NCBI GenBank assembly: GCA_900770215.1
Contig: CAAGJW010000054.1
Coordinates: forward strand, 1 to 45,266
DNA from: Bacteroidales bacterium
Lineage (GTDB): Bacteria > Bacteroidota > Bacteroidia > Bacteroidales > Muribaculaceae
Length of the DNA stretch: 45,266 nucleotides
Direction: 5' to 3'
This document shows positions 25,221 to 33,590 of this stretch, piece by piece. The position numbers and the translations under genes were made by a program. The notes beneath the pieces were generated by a model. It did no database searches. It had not been told where the DNA came from and saw only the letters and a list, made by a program, of their open reading frames with translations. Numbering within the stretch: the stretch's first letter is position 1; each line of letters opens with the position of its first letter.

Positions 25221-26866
25221 ACATCAGAAACATCACACTTGCGCTGGCAGCAGCCACAGCAGGCAGCGCACTGGCCTGCACCAACCTGCTGGCAGGCAAA
25301 AATGCCACCACCGACGGCAGCACGCTCATCACCTATGCAGCCGACTCCCACACCCTCTATGGCGACCTGCAGTATATCCCCGCAGCCGACCACAAGCCCG
25401 GCGAGATGCGTGCCATCATCGACTGGGACTCGGGCAAGCCGCTGGGTTATATTCCCGAAGTGGCCCACACCTACCAAGTGGTGGGCAACATCAACGAGCA
25501 CCAGGTGACCGTGGCCGAGTCCACCTTTGGCGGCCGCGAGGAGCTGGTCGACACCACGGCCATTATCGACTACGGCAGCCTTATCTATATCGCCCTGCAA
25601 CGCAGCAAGACCGCCCGCGAGGCCATCAAGGTAATGACCGATCTCGTGGCCAGATACGGCTACTACAGCGAGGGCGAGTCGTTCTCGATAGGCGACCCCA
25701 ACGAGGTGTGGGTGCTCGAAATGGTGGGCAAGGGCCCGAAGGAAAAAGGTGCCGTGTGGGTGGCCATGCGCATTCCCGACGACTGCATTGCCGGCCATGC
25801 CAACCAGAGCCGCATCTACAACTTCCCGCTCAACGACAAGGAGAACTGCCTCTACAGCAAGGATGTGATCTCCTTTGCCCGCAAGATGGGCTACTTCAAG
25901 GGCAAAGACAAGGACTTTGAGTTCTCTACAGCCTACGCTCCCAGCGACTTCGGCACCCTGCGTGGCTGCGACGCCCGCGTGTGGAGCTACTTCAACCGCT
26001 TCAAGAGCGGCATGGACATGTACCTGCCCTACATCGCAGGCAAGAAAGGAGCAGCCCGCATGCCGCTCTATGTGAAACCCGACAAGAAGTTGAGCGTGCG
26101 CGACTTGCAGAACATGATGCGCGACCACTTCGAGGGCACCCCGTTTGACATGACCGTCGACCCCGGCGCGACCAACTACTACGGCGTCCCCTACCGTTAC
26201 CGCCCCATGGAGTTCACCGTCGACAGCGTGAAATACTGCCAGGAGCGAGCCATTGCCACCCAGCAGACGGGCTTCGTGTTTGTCTCCCAGATGCGTGCCA
26301 GCCTGCCCGACGAGGTGGGCGGCTGCCTGTGGTTTGGTGTCGACGATGCCAACACTGCCGTGTTTGTGCCCATGTACTGCAGCATCACCGAGGTGCCCGA
26401 CTGCTTCAAGGTGGGCAAAGCCGACCTGTACCATTTCAACTTTGACGCCGCCTTCTGGGTCAACAACTTGATTGCCAACCAGGCCTACAACCGCTACAGC
26501 TATATGATACCCGACATACGCAAAGTGCAAGGCCGGCTCGAAGACCGTTTTGAACACAACCAGGCCAGCACCGAGCAGCAGGCACAAGCGCTGCTCAAGT
26601 CGAGCAAGAGCCAAGCGGTGGAGTATCTCACCAACTACAGCATTGCCGAGTCGCAGGCCTACCTGAAAGCCTATCAGGACCTGGCAAAATACCTCTTTGT
26701 AAAATACCTCGACGGCAACATCAAGCATGAGAAAGACGGGAAATTTGAGTACAACCCCTACGGTATGCCTGTGCAGCCCACCTTCGGGGGCTACACCCAG
26801 GACTACTACAACACTGTGGTACGAGGCAGCGGCGACCGCCTGAAGGTGACCGAGCCCGAGAAGTGA
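25217..26866 (+). CDS. Secreted C69 family dipeptidase
   Basis: A 549-residue exported Ntn-hydrolase of the PepD/C69 dipeptidase family. The ATG at 25217 overlaps the previous stop by four bases (ATGA). The signal peptide MNIRNITLALAAATAGSALA is followed directly by CTNLLAGKNATTDGSTLITY, whose Cys21 aligns with the family nucleophile. Signal peptidase cleavage after Ala20 would therefore expose the catalytic cysteine as the new N-terminus. Other family blocks are GEMRAIIDWDSG, FGGREEL and MVGKGPKEKGAVWVAMRIPDD. Length is normal for the secreted forms. The box before the cysteine (SALA) is not a good lipobox. The likely role is cleavage of dipeptides in the periplasm. Confidence 0.9.
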   Translation: MNIRNITLALAAATAGSALACTNLLAGKNATTDGSTLITYAADSHTLYGDLQYIPAADHKPGEMRAIIDWDSGKPLGYIPEVAHTYQVVGNINEHQVTVAESTFGGREELVDTTAIIDYGSLIYIALQRSKTAREAIKVMTDLVARYGYYSEGESFSIGDPNEVWVLEMVGKGPKEKGAVWVAMRIPDDCIAGHANQSRIYNFPLNDKENCLYSKDVISFARKMGYFKGKDKDFEFSTAYAPSDFGTLRGCDARVWSYFNRFKSGMDMYLPYIAGKKGAARMPLYVKPDKKLSVRDLQNMMRDHFEGTPFDMTVDPGATNYYGVPYRYRPMEFTVDSVKYCQERAIATQQTGFVFVSQMRASLPDEVGGCLWFGVDDANTAVFVPMYCSITEVPDCFKVGKADLYHFNFDAAFWVNNLIANQAYNRYSYMIPDIRKVQGRLEDRFEHNQASTEQQAQALLKSSKSQAVEYLTNYSIAESQAYLKAYQDLAKYLFVKYLDGNIKHEKDGKFEYNPYGMPVQPTFGGYTQDYYNTVVRGSGDRLKVTEPEK

Positions 26867-26918
26867 CAATTAAACCTTGTGGACAAAAAGCGGTCTAACT
26901 CCCAAAATTGATGCAAAA

Positions 26919-27680
26919 ATGAAGGTATTAAGATCTATAAGATTTGGACTGCTCGCGGCAATCGTCGTCTTGATCGCCTTGCCAGCCACAGCCCGCAGCT
27001 ACACAAGCGAGACACTCAATTTCCAAATTGTGTATCACTGGGGAATGATATGGAAACATGCCGGCAATGCGCGACTCAGCATCAAGCGCACCCCACAAGG
27101 CTACTATGCCCAGCTCGTGGGCCGCACCCGCTCGTGGGCCGACACGTTCTACCCCGTGCGCGACACCTTGAAGTGCACGATGAACAGCCAGTTCCAGCCC
27201 ATCAGGTATGAGAAGTGCACCCACGAGAAGAACTACCGTGCGCGCGACCTGGTGTTGTTCTCCCGCAGCAACGGCACTACCACAGCCCGATGCACCCGGT
27301 GGCGCAAGAGCGGCATCAAACATGCCAACCTGGCCAACCGCGGCAACGCCTACGACATGCTGAGCGTGTTCTACATGCTGCGCAACCTCGACTTCGGCAA
27401 TCTGGCACAGAACAAGTCTTATGTGACCTGTATCTTCTCGGGCAAGACCAAGGAGGTGCTCACCATCAAGTACCGAGGGGTACAGACCATCACGCTGCGC
27501 GACAAGAGCCGCCACCAGGCCTATCACATCACCTTCAAGTTCACACAGGATGGTAAGCGCAAGTCGAGCGACGACCTCGATGCCTGGCTCTCGACCGCCC
27601 CCGACCGCAAGCCACTCATGGTAGTGGGCAAGCTGCCATTTGGCGAGGTGAAATGCTACCTGAACACTGCTGGCAAGTGA
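26919..27680 (+). CDS. DUF3108 domain secreted protein
   Basis: A 253-residue exported protein with a signal peptide (IRFGLLAAIVVLIALPATA). The body fits DUF3108: an early FQIVYHWGMIWKHAGNARL, a YYAQLVGRTRSW strand, FYPVRDTLKCTMN, a central YDMLSVFYMLRNLDF helix and VGKLPFGEVKCYL at the end. The function is unknown; the family is periplasmic and beta-rich. I start at ATG 26919 because it begins the signal peptide; a non-ATG start 14 codons earlier is less likely. It lies 52 bases after the dipeptidase gene and ends before a strong terminator, so it is probably the last gene of the gldE unit. Confidence 0.8.
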   Translation: MKVLRSIRFGLLAAIVVLIALPATARSYTSETLNFQIVYHWGMIWKHAGNARLSIKRTPQGYYAQLVGRTRSWADTFYPVRDTLKCTMNSQFQPIRYEKCTHEKNYRARDLVLFSRSNGTTTARCTRWRKSGIKHANLANRGNAYDMLSVFYMLRNLDFGNLAQNKSYVTCIFSGKTKEVLTIKYRGVQTITLRDKSRHQAYHITFKFTQDGKRKSSDDLDAWLSTAPDRKPLMVVGKLPFGEVKCYLNTAGK

Positions 27681-27729
27681 AACGCCGCTTCCCGCGGTTG
27701 CAGCGCCAGCCATATATAGAACCCTGCAA

Positions 27730-27770
27730 AGCGGGCCGAAAATGCAAAACGCCATTTTCGGCCCGCTTTC
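27730..27770 (+). terminator. Terminator after the DUF3108 gene
   Basis: A perfect 15-base stem, AGCGGGCCGAAAATG (27730-27744) with CATTTTCGGCCCGCT (27753-27767) and an 8-base loop, then TTCTATTG. The T tract is short but the stem is very stable. Confidence 0.8.
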
Positions 27771-27838
27771 TATTGTCCAATTGTCCAAAGGAAGTAGTAA
27801 AATTCACCGTTTTTTTATTATCGTGTCCTATTTTGCAG

Positions 27839-27846
27839 TATCTTTG
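27839..27846 (+). promoter_or_regulatory. Candidate -7 box for the export operon
   Basis: TATCTTTG fits TAnnTTTG, 31 bases before the TolC ATG at 27878. Confidence 0.5.
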
Positions 27847-27877
27847 CGAGCGGATAAACTATAGACGTGTGAATTTT

Positions 27878-29308
27878 ATGCGCAAGTTATTGCTAAATTT
27901 TGTGTTGTTGGTGTCGATACAGGGCATGGCCCAGGGCACGGTATCGCTCGACTCATGCCGTCGCATGGCCATCAACAACAACAGGGAGATTCAAGCAGGC
28001 AACATTAAGATAGAGCAAGCCGGCTACCAGCGCAAGGAGGCCGCGGCAGCCTACCTGCCCAGCATCGACCTTGTGGGCGGCTACATCTACAACCAGCACA
28101 AGGTGTCGCTCAAGAAAGAAGACCAATACCTGCCCATAAAGACCTACAACAGCTCCACGGGCAAGTACGACTTCAGCCTGGTCACCGACCCCGCCACAGG
28201 CCTGCCGGCAGTGGTCGACGGCTCGATAGTGCCCTCGGCGGTGGCGCTGCTGCCCAAGAGTGCACTCACGGCCGACATCCACAACATCTTTGCCGGAGCA
28301 ATCACTGCCGTGCAGCCCATCTACATGGGAGGAAAAATACGGGCCATGAACGCCATCACAAAATATGCCGAGCAACTGGCCCGCTCGATGAACGACAGCA
28401 AAATCGAAGACGTGATCTACAACGTGGACCAAGCCTACTGGCAAGTAGTGTCGCTCAGGGCCAAAGAAAAACTCGTGCACAGCTACTTGAAGCTCGTGCA
28501 AAACCTCGACAGCGATGTAGAGAAAATGATGAAGCAGGGCGTGGCCACACAAGCCAACAAGTTGAGCGTGGACGTGAAAGTGAACGAGGGCAACGTGAAC
28601 CTGACCAAGGTGGAAAATGGCCTGGCCCTGTCGCGCATGTTGCTCAACCAGCTGTGCGGCCAGCCCATCGACCGCCGCTACACCCTGGCCGACGAGAACA
28701 AGGAAGACATCGAGGGCACCCTGCGCCCGTCAAGATTCAACATGGACTCGGTCTACAGCAAGCGCCACGAGATAGAGTCGCTCACGCTGGCCACCAAGAT
28801 CTACGACGAGAAGGCCAATGTGACCAAGAGCGAGATGATGCCCCAAGTGGCTGCATTTGCCGCCTATCATGCAATGAACCCCAACTCCTATAACGGCTTT
28901 GAGAACAAGTTCGGCTTCGGCTTCTCGGTAGGCGCCATGGTGAAAGTGCCGCTGTGGCACTGGGGAGGCTTGAGCAACAAATACAAAGCAGCCCTGGCCG
29001 ACGCCCGCATCAAGCGCGTAGAGCTCGAAGACGCCAAGGAGAAAATTGCCCTGCAAGTGAACCAGGCCGCCTATCGTTACCAGGAGGCTTGGAAGACCTA
29101 CGAGAAGACCAAGGCCAATCTCGTGTCGGCCAACGAGAACCTGCGCTGCGCCACAGTGGGCTACAAAGAGGGCGTGATGAACCTCGACGAGGTGCTCACT
29201 GCCCAGACCGCATGGTTCAAGGCCTATAGCGACAACATCGATGCCCAGATCGACATCCAGCTGTGCGATGTGTACCTGTCGAAGGTGCTGGGCGAAATGA
29301 GATATTGA
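27878..29308 (+). CDS. TolC family outer membrane efflux protein
   Basis: A 476-residue outer-membrane channel subunit. The signal peptide is MRKLLLNFVLLVSIQGMAQG. The mature part opens with VSLDSCRRMAINNNREIQAG, the typical start of the OEP repeat, and has long helical coiled-coil stretches, including one near ALADARIKRVELEDAKEKIA, in two similar halves. This matches trimeric TolC-type exit ducts. The ATG at 27878 starts the signal peptide and follows the promoter box at the right distance. It is the first gene of an operon with HlyD and two ABC-2 permease genes, so it should be the exit channel of that system. Confidence 0.92.
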   Translation: MRKLLLNFVLLVSIQGMAQGTVSLDSCRRMAINNNREIQAGNIKIEQAGYQRKEAAAAYLPSIDLVGGYIYNQHKVSLKKEDQYLPIKTYNSSTGKYDFSLVTDPATGLPAVVDGSIVPSAVALLPKSALTADIHNIFAGAITAVQPIYMGGKIRAMNAITKYAEQLARSMNDSKIEDVIYNVDQAYWQVVSLRAKEKLVHSYLKLVQNLDSDVEKMMKQGVATQANKLSVDVKVNEGNVNLTKVENGLALSRMLLNQLCGQPIDRRYTLADENKEDIEGTLRPSRFNMDSVYSKRHEIESLTLATKIYDEKANVTKSEMMPQVAAFAAYHAMNPNSYNGFENKFGFGFSVGAMVKVPLWHWGGLSNKYKAALADARIKRVELEDAKEKIALQVNQAAYRYQEAWKTYEKTKANLVSANENLRCATVGYKEGVMNLDEVLTAQTAWFKAYSDNIDAQIDIQLCDVYLSKVLGEMRY

Positions 29309-29344
29309 AAATCGAAAACACAAAAAAAAATTACACCTACTACA

Positions 29345-30514
29345 ATGGATAAAGCTGAAGAAAAGAAAACGCCAGCAACCCAGGCTCAAGCGGCCAATCA
29401 ACAAGCCAAGCGCCAGGTGACAGCGCCAAGTGAGAAGAAAGCCGAGGGCACGAGCACAACCGGGACACAAGCCAGCAGCGTCAAGACCGAGTCGAAGCGC
29501 CGCGAGGTGAAGGACCAGCGCACCATCGTGCGCAAGCGCGACAAGGCACTGCTTGCCGCACTTGGCGTGTTCACGCTTGTAATGGCCTGCGTGGCCCTGC
29601 TGGGCATCTTGCTCATCCACGCCCCCAAAGAGATGACCCAGGGCCAGGCCGACTGCGACCAGGTGCGCGTGTCGGGCAAGCTGCCGGGGCGCATCGTGAA
29701 ATTCTATGTCAAGGAGGGCGACTATGTGCACAAGGGCGACACCCTGGTAGCCATAAGCAGCAAGCTGGCCGACGCCACGCTCTACAAGGCCAAGAGCGCT
29801 CAGCGTGCCGCCCAGGCAGCCAGCCAGAAGGTGGACAGAGGCACACGCACCGAGATCAAGCAGAGCACTGGCCACATGGTAGAGCAAGCCAAAGCCGCCG
29901 AGGACATTGCCAAGAAGACCTACGACCGCATGGAGAACCTCTACCAGCAGGGCGTGGTGACCCAGCAACGACGCGACGAGGCCAAGGCCGCCTATGACGC
30001 AGCCAGCGCTGCAGTGCGCACCGCACAGAGCAATGCGCAACTGGCCCAAAACGGGAGTCAGGCCGAAGACAAGACGGCTGCCAAGAGCATGGAAGACGTG
30101 GCACGAGGCACCGTGATGGAAGTGGAGTCGGTGCTCGAAGACCAAGTGCTCGTAGCCCCCTGCGACGGCGAGGTGAGCGAGATCTATCCCCACGTGGGCG
30201 AGCTGGTGTCGATGGGCACACCCATCATGTCGATATCGCAGCTCGACGACATGTGGGTATCGTTTAACGTGCGTGAAGACAAACTCTCGCAAATGCCCAT
30301 CGACACCCTGATCAACGTCACCATCCCGGCACTCAACAACAAGAAAACGAAACTGCAAGTCTACTATATCCACGACATGGGAAGCTATGCCGTGTGGAAC
30401 GCCACCAAGGCCTACGGCCAGTACGACAGCAAGACCTTTGAGGTCAAAGCTAAGCCCGTGACACCCATTGCCGACTTCAGGCCTGGCATGTCGGTGCTGC
30501 TCGACGAGCGATGA
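29345..30514 (+). CDS. HlyD/EmrA-type membrane fusion protein
   Basis: A 389-residue periplasmic adaptor. The first 65 residues are hydrophilic and rich in Lys, Ala, Gln and Thr. One span follows (68-91, LLAALGVFTLVMACVALLGI), then a split biotinyl-lipoyl domain (VSGKLPGRIVKFYVKEGDYV; EDQVLVAPCDGEVSEIYPHV) flanking a helical hairpin of about 90 residues, and a beta-barrel part (MWVSFNVREDKL). It would link the inner-membrane permeases to the TolC-like duct. It lies 36 bases after the TolC gene and 55 before the first permease. The long charged N-terminal extension is unusual in length and probably cytoplasmic. Confidence 0.9.
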   Translation: MDKAEEKKTPATQAQAANQQAKRQVTAPSEKKAEGTSTTGTQASSVKTESKRREVKDQRTIVRKRDKALLAALGVFTLVMACVALLGILLIHAPKEMTQGQADCDQVRVSGKLPGRIVKFYVKEGDYVHKGDTLVAISSKLADATLYKAKSAQRAAQAASQKVDRGTRTEIKQSTGHMVEQAKAAEDIAKKTYDRMENLYQQGVVTQQRRDEAKAAYDAASAAVRTAQSNAQLAQNGSQAEDKTAAKSMEDVARGTVMEVESVLEDQVLVAPCDGEVSEIYPHVGELVSMGTPIMSISQLDDMWVSFNVREDKLSQMPIDTLINVTIPALNNKKTKLQVYYIHDMGSYAVWNATKAYGQYDSKTFEVKAKPVTPIADFRPGMSVLLDER

Positions 30515-30569
30515 GCCACAGCCGTGTGCAGCCAGCCAATCATGTAATTAAACTCAGCGCAACAAAATC

Positions 30570-31736
30570 ATGATCAAGCAATACTTCAAGCAAGCATTCA
30601 AGCGTGGGGCCGTCTCACTGGTGAGGCGGCAGGTGTTTGTGTGGATGATGATCGTGATGCCGCTGGCATGTGCGTTCTTCTTCCTCGACCTCATGCACAA
30701 GGGCCCCGTCACGCGCGTGCCGGTGGGAGTGGTCGACCTCGACGACTCGCCCACATCGCGTGCACTCACCCGCAACCTGGGCGCCATGCAGAATGTGGAA
30801 ATCAAGTGCCACTTTGCCAATTTCCAAGAGGCCTGCAATGCTGTGCAACGCGGCGATGTGCTGGGCTTCATCTTGTTGCCTTCAGGTCTTGAGGAGCGTG
30901 CGCTGTCGGGCAACCACCCCACCATAAGCTACTATGTGAGCTATGCCTACTACACGCCGGCATCGATGATGTATAAAGGCTTCAAGACCATCACCGTGCT
31001 GGCCAACGGTGCCATCGCCACCGTTGCATTGCGCACCCTGGGCATGCGCAGCGAGGCCATATCGGCAGCCCTGCAGCCCGTGGCCACGCAGGTGCACCCC
31101 GTCAACAACCCGTGGGTGAACTACAGCTATTATCTCAACACCTCCTTTGTGCCCGCGCTGCTGGCCTTGCTCATCCTGCTGGTCACAGCTTTCAGCATAG
31201 GCACCGAGTTCAAGTATGGCACCTGCCGCCAGTGGCTGCGCAGCTCGGGCGAGTCGATCACCATTGCACTCACGGGCAAGCTGCTGCCACAGACGTGCAT
31301 ATGGTGCGCCGTGGGATGGACGATACAGTTTATGATGTACCGCCTCTACCAGTTCCCGCTCAACTGCCACCCCATAGTCATGATAGGGGCCATGGTGCTC
31401 TTTGTACTGGCCAATCAGGCATGGGCCATCATGGCCATGTGCGTGACGCCCAACTTTCGCTACGGCAGCACACTGTGCACGTTGCTGGGCATGCTCACCT
31501 TCTCGTTCTGCGGTTTCTCGCTGCCAGGCGAGTCGATGTACAACTGGATCGATGCGCTGAGCTATGTGATGCCTGCCAAGTATTACTTCCTGCTCAGCTG
31601 CGACGAGGCCCTCAACGGGTTGCCGTTGTACTACACGCGCTACAACATTGCCGCGCTCATAGGCTTCACTATCTTGCCGTGGCTGCTCAAGTGGCGCTTG
31701 AAAAAAGAATGTATGCACCCCGTGTATGTGCCATAG
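30570..31736 (+). CDS. ABC-2 type transporter permease (first)
   Basis: A 388-residue inner-membrane protein of the ABC-2 permease family (YhiH/YbhR-like). There is one N-terminal span (VWMMIVMPLACAFFFLDLM), a periplasmic domain of about 140 residues (VPVGVVDLDDSPTSRAL), then a block of five or so spans (FVPALLALLILLVTAFSIGT onward) with the FSFCGFSLPGESM signature typical of the family. It pairs with the next gene as a likely heterodimer. No ATP-binding subunit or domain is encoded in this operon, and neither permease carries one. Confidence 0.88.
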   Translation: MIKQYFKQAFKRGAVSLVRRQVFVWMMIVMPLACAFFFLDLMHKGPVTRVPVGVVDLDDSPTSRALTRNLGAMQNVEIKCHFANFQEACNAVQRGDVLGFILLPSGLEERALSGNHPTISYYVSYAYYTPASMMYKGFKTITVLANGAIATVALRTLGMRSEAISAALQPVATQVHPVNNPWVNYSYYLNTSFVPALLALLILLVTAFSIGTEFKYGTCRQWLRSSGESITIALTGKLLPQTCIWCAVGWTIQFMMYRLYQFPLNCHPIVMIGAMVLFVLANQAWAIMAMCVTPNFRYGSTLCTLLGMLTFSFCGFSLPGESMYNWIDALSYVMPAKYYFLLSCDEALNGLPLYYTRYNIAALIGFTILPWLLKWRLKKECMHPVYVP

Positions 31737-31763
31737 TGCAAACATGAAACATAAAAAAGAAAG

Positions 31764-33005
31764 ATGAAACACTGGATAATCGACATATTCAACGTGTGGA
31801 AGCGCGAGACCAAGTTGTGCTTTCGCGACGAGGCTGTGCTCATCTTCTTCCTCCTGCTGCCCGCCATGTATCCTGTGCTCTACTCGCTCATCTACAACAC
31901 CGAGGTGGCACGCGACATCAAGGTGGTGGTCGTCGACGACTGCCGCAGCCAGCTCACCCGCCAGTTTGTGCGCGAGCTCGATGCCACGCCCGAGGTGGCG
32001 GTAATGGACTATGTGAGCAACATGCAAGACGCCCAGCGCCTCATTGCCAGCCACGACGCCTATGGCATCGTGTATTTCCCGCGCGACTTCTCGAGCAATA
32101 TCGAGAACGGGCTTCAGGGACACGTGTCGCTCTACTGCGACATGGGCGTGCTCATGCGCTACAAGCAGATGCTCTCGGGCCTCACAGCCGTGCAAATGGA
32201 CCTGTGCACCAAGATGCAGAGTAGCAAGACGGCTCCGCTCACCTACCAGAACAGTGCCATCATCGAGAGCAAGCAAGTGCCCATCATCAACAAGTCGACG
32301 GGCATCGCCTCGGCACTGCTGCCGCTCATTCTGGTGGCCGTCATCCAGCAAAGCCTGATACTGGGCATATGCGTGCTGCGTGCCGGAAGCCGCGAGCGCC
32401 GGCTGCGCAACAAGGGACTCGACCCCATGGACGTGGGTGCTGGCGTGTCGGCCTCGATCATAGGCAAGAGCCTGTGCCACATCTTCATCTACTTCATTCC
32501 AGTGGTGTATGTGCTTTTCTTCGTGCCCATGTTCTTCGATTTTCCGCAACTGGGCGATCCGCTCGATATCCTGCTGCTCATGCTGCCCTTCATGCTGGCC
32601 TCGTCGCTGCTGGGCCAGACGCTGTCGGTGTTTGTCAACGACCGCGAGTCGACCTTCCTGGTCATCGCCTTCACCTCGCTTTTCTTTGTCTTCCTCTCGG
32701 GCATCTCCTATCCCCGCTATGCCATGTCGAGCTACTGGATTGCGCTGGGCAACATGGTGCCGCTCACATGGGGCGGAAACGGCTATGTAGCCCTGATGAG
32801 CGGCGGCGCCGAGCTCTCGCAAGTGGCCACCAACTACAAGATGCTGTGGGTGCTCACGGGCGTCTACTTCGTGTCGGCCTATTGCGTGGAGCGCTTCATA
32901 TGCCGCCCGCGCTATCGCCGCATGGCCATATATGCCAGCATCGACCCCTACTCGCCCACCAAGGAGGAGTGCCGCCGCAACGCAGTCGACTACCGCGACT
33001 GGTAG
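31764..33005 (+). CDS. ABC-2 type transporter permease (second)
   Basis: A 413-residue partner of the preceding permease with the same layout: an N-terminal span (VLIFFLLLPAMYPVLYSL), a periplasmic part opening VVVVDDCRSQLTRQFVREL, then a multi-span block with FVFLSGISYPRYAMSSYW. It starts 27 bases after the previous stop. The C-terminal tail (RPRYRRMAIYASIDPYS) is basic and cytoplasmic. The four-gene set TolC-HlyD-permease-permease resembles known Bacteroidetes export clusters; the substrate could be a drug, lipid or peptide. Confidence 0.88.
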   Translation: MKHWIIDIFNVWKRETKLCFRDEAVLIFFLLLPAMYPVLYSLIYNTEVARDIKVVVVDDCRSQLTRQFVRELDATPEVAVMDYVSNMQDAQRLIASHDAYGIVYFPRDFSSNIENGLQGHVSLYCDMGVLMRYKQMLSGLTAVQMDLCTKMQSSKTAPLTYQNSAIIESKQVPIINKSTGIASALLPLILVAVIQQSLILGICVLRAGSRERRLRNKGLDPMDVGAGVSASIIGKSLCHIFIYFIPVVYVLFFVPMFFDFPQLGDPLDILLLMLPFMLASSLLGQTLSVFVNDRESTFLVIAFTSLFFVFLSGISYPRYAMSSYWIALGNMVPLTWGGNGYVALMSGGAELSQVATNYKMLWVLTGVYFVSAYCVERFICRPRYRRMAIYASIDPYSPTKEECRRNAVDYRDW

Positions 33006-33125
33006 CATAGTCCCTTTCCCAACGTCAATGCACCACACAATTGCACCCCTTGGCCCAGGCGGGACAGGGTGAAACTTCAACAGAATATCATGGGCGGGCG
33101 ATTTTTATTTCTTCAAAATAATGTA

Positions 33126-33133
33126 TAACTTTG
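33126..33133 (+). promoter_or_regulatory. Candidate -7 box for the YciH/SUI1 gene
   Basis: TAACTTTG, 31 bases before the ATG at 33165, with a weak TTTT at the -33 position. Confidence 0.55.
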
Positions 33134-33164
33134 TGATTGAAACCAATCACATCTATTATACAGT

Positions 33165-33527
33165 ATGGAAGACTGGAAAGCTAAGTTGGGGGCTGCATTT
33201 CAAGTGGCAGTGCCCAGCGACGAGGAAATCAGGCAGGCCCAAGAGCAAGCTGTGCAGGGCATGCCCGAGGGCGATGCGCTCGCCCAACAAGGAAAACACA
33301 TGGTGAATGTGCTGCTCGACAAGAAAGGGCGCAAAGGCAAGCAAGCAACCCTTGTGACCGACCTGCTGTGCGACGATGCTGCACTCAAGACCCTGGCTGC
33401 CACGCTCAAGAAGCATTGCGGCGTGGGCGGGTCGGCACGCGACGGAGAGATCCTGATACAGGGCGACCGCCGGCAGCAGGTGCTCGACTTCCTCACTGGG
33501 CACGGCTTCAAAGCCCGCATTATATAA
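33165..33527 (+). CDS. yciH: YciH/SUI1-type translation factor
   Basis: A 120-residue cytosolic protein whose C-terminal part matches the SUI1/eIF1 fold: VNVLLDKKGRKGKQATLVTD, then LAATLKKHCGVGGSARDGEILIQGD and VLDFLTGHGFKARII. The GVGGSxxDxxIxIQGD block is the family signature. Bacterial YciH has been proposed to influence start-site fidelity and translation under stress. The ATG at 33165 follows a promoter box closely. The helicase-nuclease gene begins 63 bases later and may be co-transcribed. Confidence 0.93.
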   Translation: MEDWKAKLGAAFQVAVPSDEEIRQAQEQAVQGMPEGDALAQQGKHMVNVLLDKKGRKGKQATLVTDLLCDDAALKTLAATLKKHCGVGGSARDGEILIQGDRRQQVLDFLTGHGFKARII

Positions 33528-33590
33528 GCAAGCATTTTTTAGATCATCAATCACGATACCCCACACACACAACGCACACACTCAACAATC

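Noticed and set aside
29345..29545. Lys/Ala/Gln-rich start of the HlyD protein as a mis-called start
   Set aside because: Codon use is normal, the ATG follows the TolC stop by 36 bases, and cytoplasmic extensions occur in this family.
30882..33080. 732-codon leftward open frame over the permease genes
   Set aside because: Antisense to two clear ABC-2 permeases; low-complexity His/Ala/Val-rich product.
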